A stretch of 64,000 bases of DNA from Diorhabda sublineata (lineage: Eukaryota; Arthropoda; Insecta; Coleoptera; Chrysomelidae): positions 1,064,187 through 1,128,186 of the forward strand of contig NC_079474.1 of the NCBI RefSeq assembly GCF_026230105.1, read 5' to 3'. The notes beneath the pieces were generated by a model. That model was not told the origin of the DNA, searched no databases, and saw only the letters and a program-made list of their open reading frames with translations. This document shows positions 47,452 to 59,869 of the stretch, in pieces; positions within the stretch are counted from its first letter, which is position 1; each line of letters opens with the position of its first letter. Made by a program: the position numbers and the translations under genes.

Positions 47452-50400
47452 GATATCTCAGAAATGGTGGGCTCTATTGAAAAAAGTAATGGAAGAAATT
47501 TTGTAGAAAATTTTATAATCTACAAGTTTTATTTGAAAATTTTTTTGATTTAATTGAATGTTTTTGAAAAAAAATTAAAAAAACCGCGTATTTTGTGTAA
47601 TTTATTTTGGTAGCCGATATCTCAGAAACGGTGAGTTGTTTTAATAAAAGTTATTGAACAAATTTTGTAGAAAATTTTATAATCTACAACTTTTATTTGA
47701 AAATTTTTTTGATTTAGTTGAATATTTTTGAAAAAAAACTAAAAAAACCGCGTATTTTGTGTAATTTATTTTGGTTTTCATTTCGAAGCCGATATCTCAG
47801 AAACGGTGGACTGTATTAAAAAAGTGTTCGAACAAATTTTGTGAAAAACTTTATAATCTATAAATTTTATTTGAGGATTCTTTCGATTTAAATGAATGTT
47901 TTTGGAAAAAATATAAAAAACCGCGTATTTTGTGTAATTTATTTTGGTTTTCATTTCTATTCCGTTATCTCAGAAACGGTGAGTTGTATTGAAAAAAGTG
48001 ATAAGACAAACTTTGTAGAAAATTGTATAATCTACAATTTTTATTTGAAGATTTTTTCGATTTAACAAACTGTTTTTGGAAAAAATCTCAAAAACTGCGT
48101 ATTTTATAGTAATTTATTTTGATTTTCATTTCGAAGCCGATATCTCAGAAACGGTGAGTTGTATTAAAAAAAGTGATTGAACAAATTTTGTAGAAAATTT
48201 TATAATCTACAACTTTTATTTGAGAATTTTTTCGATTCAAGTGAATGTTTTTGGAAAAAATCTAAAAAACTGCGTATTTAGTATTAATTTATTTTGGTTT
48301 TCATTCTAATCCTATATCTCAGAAACGGTGGACTGTATTAAAAAAGTATTTCAACAAATTTTGTGGAAAATTTTATAATCTACAATTTTTATTTGAAGAT
48401 TTTTTCGATTTAACAAACTGTTTTTGGAAAAAATCTCAAAAACTGCGTATTTTATAGTAATTTATTTTGATTTTCATTTCGAAGCCGATATCTCAGAAAC
48501 GGTGAGTTGTACTAAAAAAATTGATTGAACAAATTTTGTAGAAAATTTTATAATCTACAACTTTTATTTGAAAATTTTTTCGATTTAAGTGAATGTTTTT
48601 GGAAAAAATCTAAAAAACTGCGTATTTAGTATTAATTTATTTTGGTTTTCATTCTAATCCTATATCTCAGAAACGGTGGACTGTATTAAAAAAGTATTTT
48701 AACAAATTTTGTGGAAAACTTTATAATCTACAATTTTTATTTGAAGATTTTTTTGATTTAATTGATTGTTTTTGAAAAAAATTTAAAAAACCGCGTATTT
48801 TGTGTAATTTATTTTGATTTCCATTTCTAAGCCGATATCTCAGAAACGATGAGTTGTATTGAAAAAAGTAGTGAGACAAATTTTGTAGAAAATTCTATAG
48901 TCTGCAATTTTTATTTGAATATTTTTTCGATTTAACTGAATGTTCTTGGAAAAAAATTAAAAAACTGCGTATTTTGTAGTAATTTATTTTGGTTTTCATT
49001 TCTAAGCCGATATCTCAGAAACGGTGAGTTGTATTGAAAAAAGTGATAAAACAAACTTTGTAGAAAATTTTATAATCTACAATTTTTATTTGAAGATTTT
49101 CTCGATTTAACTGACTGTTTTTGGAAAAAATCCAATTCATTTTGTAGTAATTTATTTTGATTTTAATTTCTAAGTAGATATCTCAGAAACGGTGAGTTGT
49201 ATTGAAAAAAGTAGTGAGACGAATTTTGTAGAAAATTTTATAATCTACAATTTTTATTTGAAAATATTTTCGATTTAACCGAATGTTTTTGGAAAAAATC
49301 TAAAAAACCGCGTATTTAGTAGTAATATATTTTGATTTTCATTTCTAAGCCGATATCTCAGAAACGGTGAGTTGTATTAAAAAAAGTGGTGAGACAAATT
49401 TTGTAGAAAATTTTATAGTCTACAATTTTTATTTGAAAATTTTTTCGATTTAACCGAATGTTCTTGGAAAAAAATTAAAAAACTGCGTATTTTGTAGTAA
49501 TTTATTTTGGTTTTCATTTCTAAGCCGATATCTCAGAAACGGTGAGTTGTATTGAAAAAAGTGATAAAACAAACTTTGTAGAAAATTTTATAATCTACAA
49601 TTTTTATTTGAAGATTTTTTCGATTTAACTGACTGTTTTTGGAAAAAATCCAATTCATTTTGTAGTAATTTATTTTGATTTTAATTTCTAAGTAGATATC
49701 TCAGAAACGGTGAGTTGTATTGAAAAAAGTAGTGAGACAAATTTTGTAGAAAATTTTATAATCTACAATTTTTATTTGAAAATATTTTCGATTTAACCGA
49801 ATGTTTTTGGAAAAAATCTAAAAAACCGCGTATTTAGTAGTAATATATTTTGATTTTCATTTCTAAGCCGATATCTCAGAAACGGTGAGTTGTATTAAAA
49901 AAAGTGATGAGACAAATTTTGTAGAAAATTTTATAGTCTACAATTTTTATTTGAAAATTTTTTCGATTTAACCGAATGTTCTTGGAAAAAAATTAAAAAA
50001 CTGCGTATTTTGTAGTAATTTATTTTGGTTTTTATTTCTAAGCCGATATCTCAGAAACGGTGAGTTGTATTGAAAAAAGTGATAAAACAAACTTTGTAGA
50101 AAATTTTATAATCTACAATTTTTATTTGAAGATTTTTTCGATTTAACTGACTGTTCTTGGAAAAAATCCAATTCATTTTGTAGTAATTTATTTTGATTTT
50201 AATTTCTAAGTAGATATCTCAGAAACGGTGAGTTGTATTGAAAAAAGTAGTGAGACAAATTTTGTAGAAAATTTTATAATCTACAATTTTTATTTGAAAA
50301 TATTTTCGATTTAACCGAATGTTTTTGGAAAAAATCTAAAAAACCGCGTATTTAGTAGTAATATATTTTGATTTTCATTTCTAAGCCGATATCTCAGAAA

Positions 50401-51230
50401 CGGTGAGTTGTATTAAAAAAAGTGATGAGACAAATTTTGTAGAAAATTTTATAGTCTACAATTTTTATTTGAAAATTTTTTCGATTTAACCGAATGTTCT
50501 TGGAAAAAAATTAAAAAACTGCGTATTTTGTAGTAATTTATTTTGGTTTTCATTTCTAAGCCGATATCTCAGAAACGGTGAGTTGTATTGAAAAAAGTGA
50601 TAAAACAAACTTTGTAGAAAATTTTATAATCTACAATTTTTATTTGAAGATTTTCTCGATTTAACTGACTGTTTTTGGAAAAAATCCAATTCATTTTGTA
50701 GTAATTTATTTTGATTTTAATTTCTAAGTAGATATCTCAGAAACGGTGAGTTGTATTGAAAAAAGTAGTGAGACAAATTTTGTAGAAAATTTTATAATCT
50801 ACAATTTTTATTTGAAAATATTTTCGATTTAACCGAATGTTCTTGGAAAAAAATTAAAAAACTGCGTATTTTGTAGTAATTTATTTTGATTTTCATTTCT
50901 AAGCCGATATCTCAGAAACGGTGAGTTGTATTGAACAACGTGATAAGACAAACTTTGTAGAAAATTTTATAGTCTACAATTTTTATTTGAAAATTTTTTC
51001 GATTTAATTGAATATTTTTGGAAAAAATCTAAAAAACCGCATATTTTATAGTAATTTATTTTGATTTTCATTTCGAAGCCGATATCTCAGAAACGGAAGG
51101 CAATATAAAAAAAAGGGATTGAACAAATTTTTTAGAAAATCTTATAGTCTACAACTTTCGATTGAAAATTTTTTCGATTTAACAAACTGTTTTTGAAAAA
51201 AATTTAAAAAACTGATTATTTTGTAATAAT
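47452..51230. repeat. Satellite array K, 173-175-bp monomer, about 21 copies, in intron 2
   Basis: CCGATATCTCAGAAACGGTG recurs every 164-175 bases (47,452; 47,616; 47,791; 47,964; 48,139 and on). Each monomer also has TTTTGTAGAAAATTTTATAA followed by TCTACAA, which can form a 7-bp stem. From about 49,170 three monomer types repeat as a 518-bp block: the AGTAGATATCTC variant lies at 49,173, 49,691, 50,209 and 50,727. The array begins 11 bases after the splice donor. Monomer order and several segments resemble arrays A and B. Confidence 0.96.
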
Positions 51231-51700
51231 TTATTTTCAATACCCACGGTATAGGTGGGAAATGTCGATCGAACCAATTAATTATCACTTTGATATGAAT
51301 AATTCTCCATGTTTTAATGGTAGTTATTAAAAAATCGATGGTTATCGAGGAGCACCCGTAAAAAACGAAGATCTTAATCGAGTTCTTCGATATACAATTA
51401 AAACCTATAACAAATCTTTGGATTACATTCAAATCCTATCATTTATTAAGAATTAAAGTCATAAATTTCGATATAACCGGATCGTATAAATCGTGTGGTC
51501 GCTTTTCACCAACAATTAACTTTGAATTTATGGTCTGGCGTTTTTGCCCTTTGGACAACAAAACCCGGCGTTTTGGTGATATTTTAGCCACTACTTATTG
51601 CTTCCCGAATGATTTTTATCTTTTTTTTTCTTTGAGCGGCAAGATGCCTTCGCTTATGCTGATTTTCCCTACACCCGTCTACGTGTGCTCTCTTCTATGA
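51231..51700. other. Unique intronic island between arrays K and L
   Basis: Non-repetitive sequence, partly GC-richer around 51,480-51,680. A 96-codon minus-strand open frame overlaps the last array K copies and is not considered real. Confidence 0.5.
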
Positions 51701-52870
51701 TTACTTTATAAAATGCGTTTGTTTATTATCATTTTTTGATATACTTACTTCGGTCAGATACGGTTTTACGATACACTCTGTCAGATATGTCCGATTGCTG
51801 ATTTTTTCGATATAACTCACTCAGATGCGTTCGTTTATAATGATTTTTGATAATACTCAGTCAGATGCGTTCGTTTGTGATAATTTTTCGATATATATCG
51901 GTCAGATGCATTCGTTTTCGATTATTCTTTAATCGATTACGGTCAAAAGCGTTCGTTTATAATGATTTTCGATATAATTCGGTCAGATGCGTTCGTTTTC
52001 GATGATTTTCGAATCGATTACGGTGAGAAGCGTTCGTTTATAATGATTTTCGATATAATTCTGTCAGATACGTTCGTTTATGATGATTTATCGATATATA
52101 TATCGCTCAGATGCGTTCGTTTTCGATGATTTTTTAATTGATTACCGTCAAAAGCTTTCGTTTATAATGATTTTCGTTATAATTCGGTTAAATGCGTTCG
52201 TTTATGATGATTTATCGATATATATCGCTCAGATGCGTTCGTTTTCGATTATTTTTTAATCGATTACCGTCAAAAGCGTTCGTTTATAATGATTTCCGAT
52301 ATAATTCTGTCAGGTGCGTTCATTTATGATGATTTTTCGATATCACTCACTCAGATGCGTTAGTTTATGTTGATTTCTTAGTATAATTCGGCCAGATTCA
52401 TTCGTTTTCGATGATTTTTTAATCGATTATGGTCAGAAGCGTTCGTTTATAATGATTTTTTATATAATTAAGTCAGATGCGTTCGTTTATGCTGATTTCT
52501 TAGTATAATTCGGTCAGATTCACTCGTTTTTAATGATTTTTCAATCAATTGAGATCAGAAGCGTTCATTTATAATGATTTTTAATATAATTCTCTCAGAT
52601 GCGTTCGTTTATACTAATTTTCCATCTAATTCACTGAGATACGTTCGTTTATACTGATTTTTCTATTTAGTTCTGTCAGATGCGTTCGTTTATACAGATT
52701 TTTTAATCTAATGCTCTTAGATACGTTCGCTGTAACTAGTTTTGATCATTTTCGGCACTACGCGTTCGTTTATGTTAATTATTTCCACTGTTTCTATGAG
52801 ATACGTTCGTTTATATGAAATTTTATAACAACCTTCGATGCGTTCGCTCATTTGCTCTTTAAAACAATTT
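51701..52870. repeat. Degenerate ~40-bp repeats, old part of array L
   Basis: The core GATGCGTTCGTTTATGATGATTTTTCGATATAATTCGGTCA recurs at roughly 40-base spacing but with many substitutions and no higher-order pattern, as expected for the diverged edge of a satellite. Copies fade out near 52,870. Confidence 0.88.
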
Positions 52871-53334
52871 TGGATTGACGTTGAACGTTGTAATTTCTAT
52901 GGAAACTCAATTTCACTTTTTTCCATATGAATATTTCGTTTATGTAGAGCTATTTGAAGGCTACATCGATTTAAGCTGTCAATGATCGATGATATCGTGT
53001 ATATAATTGTTAAACACATTTCAGTTGTCAAAAATATCTAGCACGTCACTAAATATTAACCTCACAGTTATCTATCTACATTAAATAACCATAATTAGAA
53101 TAATTTACATAATTTTCATTAAAAAAAAATACGATTTTCATGCACCATGAACTAATAACATTGGATATTTCTGCTTGATCCCTGTCATTATGATAGACGT
53201 TCGTAAAATTATCCCAATCAGTTCGAATATTAGCTATTGCGTGTACACCATAACCGTTTATTTGACTTTACTAGCAAGCAGCACCGTTAATCGATCATAT
53301 TTTCATCAATCGAAATAATGACGAAATAATCGAA
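52871..53334. other. Unique island including the left copy of a duplicated 150-bp block
   Basis: Unique AT-rich sequence. Its right third (53,182-53,339) is nearly the same as 56,318-56,490 on the far side of array L. Confidence 0.6.
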
Positions 53335-53339
53335 CTAAA
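53182..53339 (+). repeat. Direct repeat of ~155 bp flanking array L, left copy
   Basis: Shares with 56,318-56,490 long segments such as TTAGCTATTGCGTGTACACC, AACCGTTTATTTGACTTTAC and CACCGTTAATCGATCATATTT, in the same order and orientation. It is not part of the ~40-bp satellite. Confidence 0.9.
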
Positions 53340-56210
53340 ATGCGTTCGTTTGTTATGAATTTTTGATATAATTCGGTCGGATGCGTTCGTTCTCGATGAT
53401 TTTCGAATCGATTACGGTGAGATGCGTTTGTTTTCGATGACTTTTCAATCAGTTACGGTCAGAAGCGTTCGTTTATAATGATTTTCGATATAATTCAGTC
53501 AAATGCGTTAGTTTGTGATAATTTTTCGATATATATTGGTCGGACGCATTCGTTTTTGATGATTTTTTAATCGATTACGATCAGAAGCGTTCGTTTATAA
53601 TGATTTTCGATATAATTCGGTCAGATGCATTCGTTCTCGATGATTTTCGAATCGATTACGGTCAGAAGCGTTCGTTTATAATGGTTTTTAATATAATTCA
53701 ATCAGAAGCGTTCGTTTATGATAATTTTTCGATATTTTTGGGTCAGATGCATTCGTTTTCGATGATTTTTTAATCGATTACGGTCAGAAGCGTTCGTTTA
53801 TAATGATTTTCGATATAATTCGGTCAGATGCGTTGGTTTTCGATGATTTTCGAATCGATTATGCTCAGAAGCGTTCGTTTATAATGATTTTTAATATAAT
53901 TCAATCAGAAGCGTTCGTTTATGATAATTTTTCGATATTTTTGGGTCAGATGCATTCGTTTTCGATGATTTTTTAATCGATTACGGTCAGAAGCGTTCGT
54001 TTATAATGATTTTCGATATAATTCGGTCAGATGCATTCGTTCTCGATGATTTTCGAATCGATTACGGTCAGAAGCGTTCGTTTATAATGGTTTTTAATAT
54101 AATTCAATCAGAAGCGTTCGTTTATGATAATTTTTCGATATTTTTGGGTCAGATGCATTCGTTTTCGATGATTTTTTAATCGATTACGGTCAGAAGCGTT
54201 CGTTTATAATGATTTTCGATATAATTCGGTCAGATGCGTTCGTTTTCGATGATTTTCGAATCGATTACGGTCAGAAGCGTTCGTTTATAATGGTTTTTAA
54301 TATAATTCAATCAGAAGCGTTCGTTTATGATAATTTTTCGATATTTTTGGGTCAGATGCATTCGTTTTCGATGATTTTTTAATCGATTACGGTCAGAAGC
54401 GTTCGTTTATAATGATTTTCGATATAATTCGGTCAGATGCGTTGGTTTTCGATGATTTTCGAATCGATTATGCTCAGAAGCGTTCGTTTATAATGATTTT
54501 TAATATAATTCAATCAGAAGCGTTCGTTTATGATAATTTTTCGATATTTTTGGGTCAGATGCATTCGTTTTCGATGATTTTTTAATCGATTACGGTCAGA
54601 AGCGTTCGTTTATAATGATTTTCGATATAATTCGGTCAGATGCATTCGTTCTCGATGATTTTCGAATCGATTACGGTCAGAAGCGTTCGTTTATAATGGT
54701 TTTTAATATAATTCAATCAGAAGCGTTCGTTTATGATAATTTTTCGATATTTTTGGGTCAGATGCATTCGTTTTCGATGATTTTTTAATCGATTACGGTC
54801 AGAAGCGTTCGTTTATAATGATTTTCGATATAATTCGGTCAGATGCGTTCGTTTTCGATGATTTTCGAATCGATTATGCTCAGAAGCGTTCGTTTATAAT
54901 GGTTTTTAATATAATTCAATCAGAAGCGTTCGTTTATGATAATTTTTCGATATTTTTGGGTCAGATGCATTCGTTTTCGATGATTTTTTAATCGATTACG
55001 ATCAGAAGCGTTCGTTTATAATGATTTTCGATATAATTCGGTCAGATGCGTTCGTTTTCGATGATTTTCGAATCGATTATGCTCAGAAGCGTTCGTTTAT
55101 AATGATTTTTAATATAATTCAATCAGAAGCGTTCGTTTATGATAATTTTTCGATATTTTTGGGTCAGATGCATTCGTTTTCGATGATTTTTTAATCGATT
55201 ACGGTCAGAAGCGTTCGTTTATAATGATTTTCGATATAATTCGGTCAGATGCATTCGTTCTCGATGATTTTCGAATCGATTACGGTCAGAAGCGTTCGTT
55301 TATAATGATTTTTAATATAATTCAATCAGAAGCGTTCGTTTATGATAATTTTTCGATATAATTCGGTCAGATGCATTCGTTCTCGATGATTTTCGAATCG
55401 ATTACGGTCAGAAGCGTTCGTTTATAATGTATTTTGTTATAATTCCCTCAGAAGCGTTCGTTTATGATAATTTTTCGATATTTTTTGGTCAGATGCATTC
55501 GTTTTCGATGATTTTTTAATCGATTACGATCAGAACTGTTGGTTTATAATGATTTTCGATATAATTCGGTCGGATGCATTCGTTCTCGATGATTTTCGAA
55601 TCGATTACGGTCAGAAGCGTTCGTTTATAATGTATTTTGTTATAATTCCCTCAGAAGCGTTCGTTTATGATAATTTTTCGATATTTTTTGGTCAGATGCA
55701 TTCGTTTTCGATGATTTTTTAATCGATTACGGTCAGAAGCGTTCGTTTATAATGATTTTTGATATAATTCGGTCAAATGCGTTCGTTTATAATAATTTTT
55801 CGATATATATCGGTCGGACGCATTCGTTTTCGATGATTTTTTAATCGATTACGATCAGAACTGTTCGTTTATAATGATTTTCGATATAATTCGGTCAGAT
55901 GTATTCGTTCTCGATGATTTTCGAATCGATTACGGTCAGAAGCGTTCGTTTATAATGTATTTTGTTATAATTCCCTCAGAAGCGTTCGTTTATGATAATT
56001 TTTCGATATTTTTTGGTCAGATGCATTCGTTTTCGATGATTTTTTAATCGATTACGATCAGAAGCGTTCGTTTATAATGATTTTTGATATAATTCGGTCA
56101 GAAGCGTTCGTTTATAATGATTTTCGATATAATTCAGTTAAATGCGTTCGTTTATGATAATTTTTCAATATATATCGGTCAGATGCATCCTTTTATGATG
56201 GTATTCTGAA
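53335..56210. repeat. Satellite array L, 203-bp higher-order repeat of five ~40-bp monomers
   Basis: The marker TTTTTCGATATTTTTGGGTC lies at about 53,731, 53,934, 54,137 and 54,340, exactly 203 apart. Each block contains five monomers of the (CAGA)AGCGTTCGTTTATAATGATTTT type with recurring TAATCGATTACGGTCAG and GATTTTCGAATCGATTA variants. After about 55,330 the order breaks and shorter or altered blocks appear. Nearly every monomer contains CGATA or ATCGAT. Confidence 0.96.
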
Positions 56211-57269
56211 TTTGATGAAAAATTTCTGTCAGACACGTTCGATTTTGCTGATTTATTCAATTATTCGTATGAGGTAAGTTCGTTTTTGCCTCACTTCAGT
56301 TGAGCTTCGTTTGAATTCTGTCATTATAAAAGACGTTCGTAAAATAATTACAATCAAATCGAAAATTAGCTATTGCGTGTACACCTTAACCGTTTATTTG
56401 ACTTTACCGGTAAGCAACACCGTTAATCGATCATATTTCCATCAAGCTCCTATTCCTATATCAAAATAACGACAAAATAATCAAACTAAGTAAATAAATA
56501 TCGATTCCCGCATACACTATGATCATCGATATCACCATCATCTCGAACGCTTCAGGGTTCGAGCCACAACAATCTTTCCCTCCCATCATCGAACAAAGCA
56601 AATAACAGAATCAAACAGAGCAATTAGTTGTTGGTACACAACACTAAGACAATTAAACATCGAATAATAGGCAGTTGGAATACTGCAATTCTCGTTGTTC
56701 GAAAACGGAAATTATTACGTTGTTTAGATCGGTAGCACCGCGTCAATTACAAAATGTCGGCATTCAATGCAGATTTTCCGTCGCTACCGTATTGAAATTG
56801 TAGCATCGCACCGTGTCGGTAATGCAGGGATCTACATTATATTTCTTGTATCATAGATAAACTGTTTTCGTAGAGGTTTCGCCGGATAAATACGAACGAA
56901 TCTCTTGTTGCGATATAGTCGAACTCCCTGGTATAATACGAAGCGAGTTTAACGGCACCGAACGTTTCGGATGCTTCAGATAACGAATCGAAAGTATGCA
57001 AAACACCTCTTACTGTTTAAATGGTAGGAAAAGATCGTTGGTGTGATCCTGTATGAAATATTACAAATAATAATAGAGAATTAATCGTATTTACTCGCTT
57101 GTTTTCATCTTCCGTTGTTTGTTCTGAGCCAGACCATGACACGGACCTACAGATACCGATCATTACCGTAAATGTTCTCGCGACAGGGCCGGACCAAAAA
57201 CGATTTAGATCTATTTTGTTTTTATTTGGTTTATTAGTAGTTCGTTTGAATTATTTTTTTTTTTAAATA
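56211..57269. other. Unique intronic island, candidate regulatory element
   Basis: Includes the right copy of the duplicated block (56,318-56,490) and then about 750 bases of higher-complexity, non-repetitive sequence (56,500-57,240), for example around 56,730-56,830 and 56,870-56,970. A 28-codon ORF at 56,519 is unlikely to be real. Its persistence between large arrays suggests selection, but this needs comparison with relatives. Confidence 0.45.
56318..56490 (+). repeat. Direct repeat of ~155 bp flanking array L, right copy
   Basis: Counterpart of 53,182-53,339. It differs by substitutions and a ~15-base insertion near CTCCTATTCC, so the duplication is not brand new. Confidence 0.9.
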
Positions 57270-59330
57270 TTTTGGTGAGAAGCGTTCATTTGTGGTGGTA
57301 CTATCAATCTAATTCGGCCGAATGCGTTCGGTTTTTGACAGATGCGTTCATTTGTGTCGTTTCCTCCATCTGATTGGGTTAGTTACGTTAGTTTGAGCTT
57401 AGGTGATGTGCGTTCGTTTATGCTGTTTTCCTTACACTTACAATGACAGTTTCGTTGGTCAGATGCGTTCTTTTGAACGTATTCAATGAAACGCGTTCTT
57501 TATAATGATTCTCTTATGAACATTTGTCAGATGCGTTCCTTTATATTTCTTGTTTGAGAGTTTTTGTCAAATGCGTTCGTTTGTGGTGATTTTATCCATA
57601 TAATTCAATCAGATATGTTGATTCGAGCTTATTTGACCAAGTAAGAGGATGTGCGTTCGTTCATGTTGCTTTTTTTACACATACAATGACAGTTCAGATG
57701 TCAGATGCGTTCTTTTGACGTATTCAATGAAACGCGTTCTTTATAATGATTCTCTTTTGAACATTTGTCAGATGCGTTCCTTTATATTTCTTGTTTGAGA
57801 GTTTTTGTCAAATGCGTTCGTTTGTGGTGATTTTATCCATATAATTCAATCAGATACGTTGATTCGAGCTTATTTGACCAAGTAAGAGGATGTGCGTTCG
57901 TTCATGTTGCTTTTTTTACACATACAATGACAGTTCAGATGTCAGATGCGTTCTTTTGAACGTATTCAATGAAACGCGTTCTTTATAATGATTCTCTTTT
58001 GAACATTTGTCAGATGCGTTCCTTTATATTTCTTGTTTGAGAGTTTTTGTCAAATGCGTTCGTTTGTGGTGATTTTATCCATATAATTCAATCAGATATG
58101 TTGATTCGAGCTTATTTGACCAAGTAAGAGGATGTGCGTTCGTTCATGTTGCTTTTTTTACACATACAATGACAGTTCAGATGTCAGATGCGTTCTTTTG
58201 ACGTATTCAATGAAACGCGTTCTTTATAATGATTCTCTTTTGAACATTTGTCAGATGCGTTCCTTTATATTTCTTGTTTGAGAGTTTTTGTCAAATGCGT
58301 TCGTTTGTGGTGATTTTATCCATATAATTCAATCAGATATGTTGATTCGAGCTTATTTGACCAAGTAAGAGGATGTGCGTTCGTTCATGTTGCTTTTTTT
58401 ACACATACAATGACAGTTCAGATGTCAGATGCGTTCTTTTGAACGTATTCAATGAAACGCGTTCTTTATAATGATTCTCTTTTGAACATTTGTCAGATGC
58501 GTTCCTTTATATTTCTTGTTTGAGAGTTTTTGTCAAATGCGTTCGTTTGTGGTGATTTTATCCATATAATTCAATCAGATATGTTGATTCGAGCTTATTT
58601 GACCAAGTAAGAGGATGTGCGTTCGTTCATGTTGCTTTTTTTACACATACAATGACGGTTTAGATGTCAGATGCGTTCTTTTGAACATATTCAATGAGAT
58701 GCGTTCGTTTATGTTGCTTTTTTTACACATACAATGACGGTTTAAATGTCAGATGCGTTCTTTTGAACATATTCAATGAGATGCGTTCGTTTATGTTGCT
58801 TTTTTTACACATACAATGACGGTTTAAATGTCAGATGCGTTCTTTTGAACATATTCAATGAGATGCGTTCGTTTATGTTGCTTTTTTTACACGTACAATG
58901 ATGGTTTAGATGTCAGATGCATTTTTTTGAACTTATTCAATGAAACGCGTTCTTTATAATGATTCTCTTATGAACATTTGTCAGATGCGTTGCTTTATAT
59001 TTCTTGTTTGAGAAATTTTGTCAAATGCGTTCGTTTGTGCTGATTTTATCCAAATAATTTAGTCAGATACGTTGATTTCAGCTTATTTCACTGACTACGA
59101 GGATGTGCGTTCGTTTATGTTGCTTTCCTTACACTTACAATGACAGTTCAGATGTCAGATGCGTTCCATTGACCATATTCAATGAGATGCGTTCGTTTAT
59201 GTTGCTTTTTTTACACATAAAATGACAATTTAGATGTCAGATGCGTTTTTTGAACGTATGTGTTCGTTTATGCTGATTTTCCCAGATATATTGTGACAGA
59301 TTCCTTGATTAGGTGCGTTCTTTTGAACAT
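57270..59330. repeat. Satellite array M, 241-242-bp higher-order repeat of ~40-bp monomers
   Basis: TTATATTTCTTGTTTGAGAG recurs at 57,541, 57,782, 58,024, 58,265 and 58,507. Each block has about six ~40-bp monomers with GATGCGTTC or AATGCGTTCGTTTGTGG cores. A sub-block of 82 bp (ACATATTCAATGAGATGCG at 58,685, 58,767 and 58,849) is separately expanded at the right. Flanks (57,270-57,530 and 58,900-59,330) are diverged. Confidence 0.95.
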
Positions 59331-59869
59331 ATTCCATGAAAGGCGTTTGTTTATCATAATTTCCTTTTAAAAACTTCTCGTGTACGTTTTGTTGTATAAC
59401 TTTAAATATAAACTAACTAAAGCGGTTTTAAAATGACAATTTCACGATTTAGTCATATTTTTCAAAATTTTTATCAATATAAACAAGTTTTTATTGAAAT
59501 AATGGATCGAGATTGGATGTGTGACGGTCATGGGGTGGCCCGAGGACATAATTGAGTCCGTCCATTATGTTCTTCGTTGCGTTTTGGTGGTTTGAATTAA
59601 AATATTTGAAAGTACGGTCACATGAACCCAAATTGAGTTACATTAAAAGAATTGTCCAATCTGTAGGTGCACAACCAGCTTAGTTGCGTGTTCGGTATGT
59701 TGGCATGCAATCCGAAGACCAGTGCCGTCAGGAGAATTTTTTTTTACTAAAAGAACCCTGTATCGAGGAAAGTACGGATCATTTGTTTCCAAATCACAAA
59801 GCTCCTAGTGATAAAAAATTAACCATCAAAGTAAATGCATGAATAATTATACATATTAAATACATCAGT
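59331..59869. other. Unique island between arrays M and N
   Basis: Non-repetitive, with some higher-complexity sequence at 59,490-59,780, including AACCCTGTATCG near 59,755, similar to the element-end motif. No gene is recognised; it may be an old transposon fragment. Confidence 0.4.

Noticed and set aside
56519..56605. 28-codon ORF as an extra exon of the eyegone-like gene
   Set aside because: The peptide does not resemble the RED subdomain or homeodomain, and no acceptor/donor pair in the required phase is apparent.
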